36,107 nucleotides of DNA from Zemynaea arenosa. Lineage in GTDB: Bacteria; Pseudomonadota; Gammaproteobacteria; Burkholderiales; Burkholderiaceae_D. The notes beneath the pieces were generated by a model that saw nothing but the letters and a program-made list of their open reading frames with translations, was not told where the DNA came from and did no database searches. The stretch is from positions 1 through 36,107 of the forward strand of contig NZ_SPVF01000072.1 in assembly GCF_004614185.1 (NCBI RefSeq), written 5' to 3'. Position 1 is the stretch's first letter. Each line of letters starts with the position of its first letter. A program made the position numbers and the translations under genes. Of the stretch, positions 32,069 through 36,107 are shown piece after piece.

Positions 32069-32686
32069 TTAAACTTTTTCGACCTGACCGAACTCGAGTT
32101 CGACAGGGGTCGCGCGGCCGAAGATGGTGACCGAGACGCGCACCTTGGACTTCTCGTAGTTGACTTCCTCGACGTTGCCGTTGAAGTCAGTGAACGGACC
32201 ATCCTTGATACGCACCTGCTCGCCCACTTCGTACAGCACCTTGGGCCGCGGCTTCTCGACGCCTTCCTGCATCTGCTGCATGATCTTTTCGATCTCGCGC
32301 GCCGGAATCGGGGTCGGCTTGTTGGACTTGCCGCCGATGAAGCCGGTCACCTTGTTGGTGTTCTTCACCAGGTGCCAGGTCTCGTCGGTCATTTCCATCT
32401 CGACCAGCACATAGCCCGGGAAGAAGCGGCGCTCGGTCACGGACTTCTGGCCATTCTTGACTTCGACGACCTCTTCGGTCGGAACCAGGATGCGGCCGAA
32501 CTGTTCCTGCATGCCGGCGCGTTCGATGCGCTCGGTCAGCGCGCGCTGCACACTCTTCTCCATGCCGGAGTAGGCGTGCACCACATACCAGCGCTTGTTG
32601 CCGGTCGGCTGGGTCAGCATCTGGCTGACATCCTGCTCGGGCTTCTCTGCGCCGGCGTCGCCGGTGTCGTTAACGTTCTCGCTCAT
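32069..32686 (-). CDS. nusG: Transcription termination/antitermination factor NusG
   Basis: A 205-aa NusG. The NGN domain starts at [19 protein letters not shown], includes [15 protein letters not shown], and is followed by the C-terminal KOW domain ([20 protein letters not shown]). It has an N-terminal extension of about 30 polar residues, as in many betaproteobacteria. ATG 32686 and the adjacent ATG 32689 are both possible; the second overlaps the secE stop as ATGA, so the two genes are translationally coupled. It binds RNA polymerase, Rho and ribosomal protein S10. Confidence 0.97.
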   Translation of the reverse strand: MSENVNDTGDAGAEKPEQDVSQMLTQPTGNKRWYVVHAYSGMEKSVQRALTERIERAGMQEQFGRILVPTEEVVEVKNGQKSVTERRFFPGYVLVEMEMTDETWHLVKNTNKVTGFIGGKSNKPTPIPAREIEKIMQQMQEGVEKPRPKVLYEVGEQVRIKDGPFTDFNGNVEEVNYEKSKVRVSVTIFGRATPVELEFGQVEKV

Positions 32687-33069
32687 CATTTCTTCCAACC
32701 CAGGATCACGTCATACAGCAGGAACTCGAGCGTCTTGTCCGTACCCCACAGGAAGACCGCCATGAGCAGCACGAAGGCGAACACGATCATCGTGATCTGG
32801 GTGGCCTCCTTGCGGGTCGGCCAGACGACCTTCTTGGTCTCACGAACGGCTTCTTTGGCGAAATTCAGGAAATCACGGCCGGTGGCGGAGGTCCAGAGGA
32901 TTGCGGCAGAAACGAGCAAACCAGCCACGAGCGCGCCTGCGCGCACGATAGCTGGTTTACCGGCCAGGAAGAAAAACCCGACGATGCCTGCAATCACTGC
33001 AACCACTGCCAAAGCGACTTTCAGCTTGTCGCCCGACGTGCTAACGGTCTGCACGGATTGATTCGACAT
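32686..33069 (-). CDS. secE: Preprotein translocase subunit SecE
   Basis: A 127-aa membrane protein of the Sec translocon. Three hydrophobic segments are visible (about 17-35, 40-60 and 90-112), with the conserved amphipathic segment [20 protein letters not shown] before the last. This three-helix form is usual in proteobacteria. It overlaps nusG by a few bases and follows tRNA-Trp. Confidence 0.96.
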   Translation of the reverse strand: MSNQSVQTVSTSGDKLKVALAVVAVIAGIVGFFFLAGKPAIVRAGALVAGLLVSAAILWTSATGRDFLNFAKEAVRETKKVVWPTRKEATQITMIVFAFVLLMAVFLWGTDKTLEFLLYDVILGWKK

Positions 33070-33101
33070 TATTTACTTTCGGTGCCCTGCACCTTATTAG
33101 G

Positions 33102-33177
33102 TGGCAGGGGCGGAGGGCATCGAACCCCCAACCTTCGGTTTTGGAGACCGACGCTCTGCCAATTGAGCTACGCCCCT
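33102..33177 (-). tRNA. tRNA-Trp (anticodon CCA)
   Basis: A complete cloverleaf on the minus strand with a 7-bp acceptor stem (AGGGGCG with CGCCCCT), anticodon CCA in CTCCAAA, a GGTTCGA-type T loop and an encoded CCA end. Located between tuf and secE, its usual place. Confidence 0.97.
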
Positions 33178-33249
33178 ACGAACTGCTTCAATGAACCGCG
33201 CATTCTAACACAGGCTGCAGCCGGTGGAAAGATGCGGGTCGCAGTTAAT

Positions 33250-33280
33250 CCGCCAGGGCCGGTTGGGCCGGCCTTGGCGG
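33250..33280 (-). other. Large hairpin between tuf and tRNA-Trp
   Basis: A 13-bp stem (33250-33262 with 33268-33280, one G-U pair on one strand) with a 5-nt loop, 20 bp after the tuf stop. There is no T run. It may slow or partly end transcription after tuf, or be a processing signal ahead of tRNA-Trp. Confidence 0.5.
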
Positions 33281-33300
33281 CTTACAACGGATATCGCTGA

Positions 33301-34491
33301 TTAGGCGATGATCTTGGCAACCACGCCGGCGCCGACGGTACGGCCACCTTCGCGGATTGCGAAGCGCAGGCCTTCTTCCATCGCGATCGGAGCGATCAGC
33401 TTCACGGTGATCGAGACGTTATCGCCCGGCATCACCATCTCTTTGTCGGCCGGCAGCACGATCGAGCCGGTCACGTCCGTGGTACGGAAGTAGAACTGCG
33501 GACGGTAGTTGTTGAAGAACGGGGTGTGGCGGCCGCCTTCGTCTTTCGACAGGACGTACACCTCGCCGGTGAAGTCGGTGTGCGGCTTGATCGAGCCCGG
33601 CTTGGCCAGCACCTGGCCGCGCTGGACGTCTTCCCGCTTGGTGCCGCGCAGCAGCAGACCGACGTTGTCGCCGGCTTGGCCCTGGTCCAGCAGCTTGCGG
33701 AACATTTCCACGCCGGTCACAGTGGTCTTCACGGTGTCGACGATACCGACGATTTCGATCTCTTCGCCGACCTTGATGATACCGCGCTCGACACGACCGG
33801 TCACCACGGTACCGCGGCCCGAGATCGAGAACACGTCTTCCACCGGCATCAGGAAGGCGCCGTCAACCGCACGCTCCGGGGTCGGGATGTAGGTGTCCAG
33901 GGCTTCGGCCAGACGCATGATGCAGTCTTCGCCCATTTCGCCAGCCTGGCCTTCCAGCGCCATACGGGCCGAACCCTTGATGATCGGCAGGTCGTCGCCC
34001 GGGAACTCGTACTTGGAGAGGAGCTCGCGCACTTCCATTTCGACCAGTTCCAGCAGTTCTGCGTCGTCGACCAGGTCGCACTTGTTCAGGAACACGATGA
34101 TGTACGGAACACCCACCTGGCGGGCCAGCAGGATGTGCTCGCGGGTCTGCGGCATCGGGCCGTCAGCGGCGGAGCAGACCAGGATCGCGCCGTCCATCTG
34201 GGCGGCACCGGTGATCATGTTCTTGATGTAGTCGGCGTGGCCCGGGCAGTCAACGTGCGCGTAGTGGCGGTTCGCGGTCTCGTACTCGACGTGCGCGGTG
34301 TTGATGGTGATGCCGCGTGCTTTTTCTTCCGGCGCCGCGTCGATCTGGTCGTAGGCCTTGGCCTCACCGCCGAATTTCTTCGCCAGCACGGTTGCGATTG
34401 CTGCGGTCAGGGTCGTCTTGCCGTGGTCGACGTGACCGATGGTGCCGACGTTCACGTGCGGCTTGGTCCGCTCGAACTTCTCTTTTGCCAT
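33301..34491 (-). CDS. tuf: Elongation factor Tu
   Basis: A 396-aa EF-Tu, the GTPase that delivers aminoacyl-tRNA to the ribosome. All G motifs are present ([21 protein letters not shown], and the KGSARMAL block), with domains 2 and 3 complete. It starts with ATG 34491 after an AGGAG site. Its position between tRNA-Thr and tRNA-Trp corresponds to the tufB locus; a second copy near the rps/fus operon would be expected elsewhere in the genome. Confidence 0.99.
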   Translation of the reverse strand: MAKEKFERTKPHVNVGTIGHVDHGKTTLTAAIATVLAKKFGGEAKAYDQIDAAPEEKARGITINTAHVEYETANRHYAHVDCPGHADYIKNMITGAAQMDGAILVCSAADGPMPQTREHILLARQVGVPYIIVFLNKCDLVDDAELLELVEMEVRELLSKYEFPGDDLPIIKGSARMALEGQAGEMGEDCIMRLAEALDTYIPTPERAVDGAFLMPVEDVFSISGRGTVVTGRVERGIIKVGEEIEIVGIVDTVKTTVTGVEMFRKLLDQGQAGDNVGLLLRGTKREDVQRGQVLAKPGSIKPHTDFTGEVYVLSKDEGGRHTPFFNNYRPQFYFRTTDVTGSIVLPADKEMVMPGDNVSITVKLIAPIAMEEGLRFAIREGGRTVGAGVVAKIIA

Positions 34492-34574
34492 TTTAGACTC
34501 CTAACGAGATGAAATTCCCAGGCAACCGCCTGACGATGTCAAATTAACGTTACTACTAGGTGATACTGGAATTC

Positions 34575-34649
<75 letters not shown>

Positions 34650-34663
34650 TGCATAGACACTGC

Positions 34664-34737
34664 TGGAGCGGGTGAAGGGAATCGAACCCTCGTCTTAAGC
34701 TTGGAAGGCTTCAGCTCTACCATTGAGCTACACCCGC
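34664..34737 (-). tRNA. tRNA-Gly (anticodon TCC)
   Basis: A complete cloverleaf: acceptor GCGGGTG with CACCCGC, anticodon TCC in CTTCCAAG, T loop GTTCGAT and encoded CCA. It lies between tRNA-Tyr and tRNA-Thr. Confidence 0.97.
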
Positions 34738-34781
34738 GAGGTCCACATCACTTCACTGCCGACTGCTGCAGTCTCTTCTTT

Positions 34782-34866
34782 TGGTGGTGGGGGCTGGATT
34801 CGAACCAGCGTACTCAGAGAGGGCAGATTTACAGTCTGCTGCCTTTAACCACTCGGCCACCCCACC
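34782..34866 (-). tRNA. tRNA-Tyr (anticodon GTA)
   Basis: An 85-nt class II tRNA with the long variable arm, acceptor GGTGGGG with CCCCACC, anticodon GTA in CTGTAAA and encoded CCA. It is the first product of the tRNA-tuf transcript. Confidence 0.97.
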
Positions 34867-34880
34867 GCGAAGAACCGCAG

Positions 34881-34909
34881 AGTATGAAGCAACTAAAAAA
34901 AACTGTCAA
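34881..34909 (-). promoter_or_regulatory. Strong sigma-70 promoter of the tRNA-tuf operon
   Basis: On the minus strand a consensus TTGACA (34904-34909), a 17-bp spacer containing eight T, and CATACT (34881-34886). The predicted start lies about 8 nt before tRNA-Tyr. The discriminator is G/C-rich (CTGCGG), as in stringently controlled stable-RNA promoters. Confidence 0.85.
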
Positions 34910-35169
34910 CCGATTCCACCCGAACCAAACCCGGGGAAACAGGTTGACCGTTGCTTCGGGACGAGATTGTAAGCGATGGGGTGTCGCTTCCGCAAGGGCG
35001 ATCTGCGCGTGCGCCGCGCACGCACGGGCCCGCGTGCACTGGCGTACGTCCCCATCCGGGCCGTTCGGCTAGTATCGGTTCCAAAGCCCGTACCGAACGC
35101 GGTAACGAAGATTCACAAACGGCTCAGCAACGCGGCTCGGCAAAAACAGCTCAGCACACAGGAGAGCAC
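34910..35169. other. Intergenic region between the tRNA operon and the sensor gene
   Basis: About 300 bp between tRNA-Tyr and the MASE1 gene. Apart from the tRNA promoter it holds a 7-bp inverted repeat (CGTTCGG near 35061 and CCGAACG near 35093, roughly 25 bp apart) that may be a regulatory site for the sensor gene. No convincing promoter for that gene was found by eye. No coding region is supported. Confidence 0.3.
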
Positions 35170-36107
35170 ATGGGGAGCAGGTCCGGATGGCGCGGCGCGC
35201 TGGCGGCAAATGGCTGCCTGCTCGTGCTGTACCTGCTGACCGGGATTGGCGGGCTGCAGCTGGCGCTGTCCGCGGGGTATGCGTCGCCGTTCTTCCCGGC
35301 GGCCGGCGTCCTGTTCGCGTTTTTCCTCAGTTACGGCCGCCGTGTCATCCCCGCCATGCTGGTCGGCTCGTTCCTGCTGGACGCCTGGATCCACTGGTCC
35401 CACCAGATACCATTCACGCCCGCCGGCACCGCGCAGGCCGGGGTCACGGCGCTGGCCGACCTGCTGCAGGTGAGCGTGGGCGCGGCGCTGTTCCGGCGCT
35501 ATCTCGACCCCGGCCTCGCCACCGGCCGCAGCGTGCTCGGCTTCCTGCTGCTGGCGCCCACCGTCAGCGTGATCAGTGCCGCCACGGCGCTCGGCGCCCG
35601 CTGGGCGCTCGGCCTGAACGGCGGCGGCAACTTCGGCCAGATCCTGGCCAGCTGGTGGATCGGCGACACCATCGGCGTGCTGCTGGCTGCGCCGCTGTGC
35701 TGGGTGGCCATCGGCCAGCCGCGCGCGCTGTGGTGGCGGCGCCGCTGGATCCTCGGCGTGCCGCTGCTGCTGTCCTCGGCGGCCTTCATCGCCATCTACC
35801 ACGAGGCCCAGGAGTGGGAGCGCGCCCAGCACATGCAGAGCTTCCAGCTCAAGGCCCAGCGCGCCGGCGACCTGATGCAGGCCGAGTTCTCCGAGCACGA
35901 GCGCTTCCTGTACGCGATGGCGCGCGCGCTCGACGACGACGCGGCCGCCGGTCCCACGCACGACGAGTTCACCCGCGTGGCGCGCAGCTACCTGGAGCGG
36001 CGGCCCGGCATCCTCGGCATCAGCTGGTGCCAGCGCGTGCCGGACGTGGCGCGCGCCGCCTTCGAGGCGCGCATGAGCGAGCTGTTCGCCCGCCCCTTCC
36101 GCATCAC
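35170..36107 (+). CDS. MASE1-CHASE membrane sensor protein (3' end outside window)
   Basis: An open frame of 312 codons running off the window, starting at ATG 35170 after AGGAG. The first roughly 200 residues form a MASE1-type multi-helix membrane sensor (GGLQLALSAGYASPFFPAAG, SWWIGDTIGVLLAAPLCW). A further helix (ILGVPLLLSSAAFIAIY) leads to an extracytoplasmic segment that looks like the start of a CHASE domain (FSEHERFLYAMARAL, GILGISWCQRVP). In this family the missing part usually carries a GGDEF/EAL cyclic-di-GMP module or a histidine kinase. It is divergent from the tRNA-tuf operon. Confidence 0.82.
   Translation, partial: MGSRSGWRGALAANGCLLVLYLLTGIGGLQLALSAGYASPFFPAAGVLFAFFLSYGRRVIPAMLVGSFLLDAWIHWSHQIPFTPAGTAQAGVTALADLLQVSVGAALFRRYLDPGLATGRSVLGFLLLAPTVSVISAATALGARWALGLNGGGNFGQILASWWIGDTIGVLLAAPLCWVAIGQPRALWWRRRWILGVPLLLSSAAFIAIYHEAQEWERAQHMQSFQLKAQRAGDLMQAEFSEHERFLYAMARALDDDAAAGPTHDEFTRVARSYLERRPGILGISWCQRVPDVARAAFEARMSELFARPFRI

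Noticed and set aside
34782-34866. An integration site (att) at the tRNA cluster
   Set aside because: No integrase and no repeated tRNA 3' end was found nearby, and the tRNA-tuf order is the normal ancestral one.

Overview
The window looks like a chromosomal segment of a high-GC betaproteobacterium. The gene content and protein sequences suggest Oxalobacteraceae (Massilia/Duganella/Janthinobacterium type). This rests on recognition of RpoB/RpoC, EF-Tu and L10, on the classic tRNA-Tyr/Gly/Thr-tuf-tRNA-Trp-secE-nusG-rplKAJL-rpoBC order, and on family-typical accessory genes (tandem DUF885 peptidases, DUF3297, DUF4336). No search was run.

Layout. 1-3.6 kb: two tandem exported DUF885 zinc peptidases ending at a strong terminator, convergent with a cytoplasmic M14 carboxypeptidase-like gene (3.6-5.3 kb). 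5.3-8.3 kb, minus strand: a three-gene signalling operon made of a NarL-type response regulator, a periplasmic ABC-type binding protein and a HAMP histidine kinase. 8.3-9.3 kb: a divergent TonB-like protein with its own promoter and terminator. 9.3-13.6 kb: DUF4336 protein, exported M28 peptidase, small Phd-like protein, PhyH-type dioxygenase and a PsiF-repeat exported protein. 13.6-15.1 kb: an islet with a GH24 muramidase gene that carries a one-base frameshift, followed by two tandem exported paralogues of no family I recognise. 15.1-17.7 kb: methyltransferase, DUF3297, LysR regulator and divergent YdhR-like monooxygenase. 17.8-19.4 kb: a second islet with an exported two-domain Rap1a/Tai-like immunity protein, a Tae4-type amidase effector and a small exported protein. 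19.4-20.7 kb: an exported DUF2314 protein. 20.8-34.9 kb: the transcription/translation housekeeping cluster on the minus strand, with its regulatory RNA elements. 35.2 kb to the end: the start of a MASE1-CHASE membrane sensor cut by the window edge.

The most interesting content is the pair of peptidoglycan-targeting islets 3 kb apart. Each combines a small wall-degrading enzyme without a signal peptide with one or more exported partner proteins in a tight operon, the arrangement expected of orphan type VI secretion effector-immunity modules. The Tae4/Rap1a pair is recognisable. The muramidase with its tandem partners looks like a less-described counterpart whose enzyme is frameshifted while both putative protective genes remain intact. 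No type VI structural genes are in the window, so delivery is inferred.

The housekeeping cluster behaves as expected: a near-consensus promoter in front of tRNA-Tyr drives the tRNA-tuf part, an L10-leader-like region precedes rplJ, an attenuator-like hairpin separates rplL from rpoB, and a canonical terminator closes rpoC.
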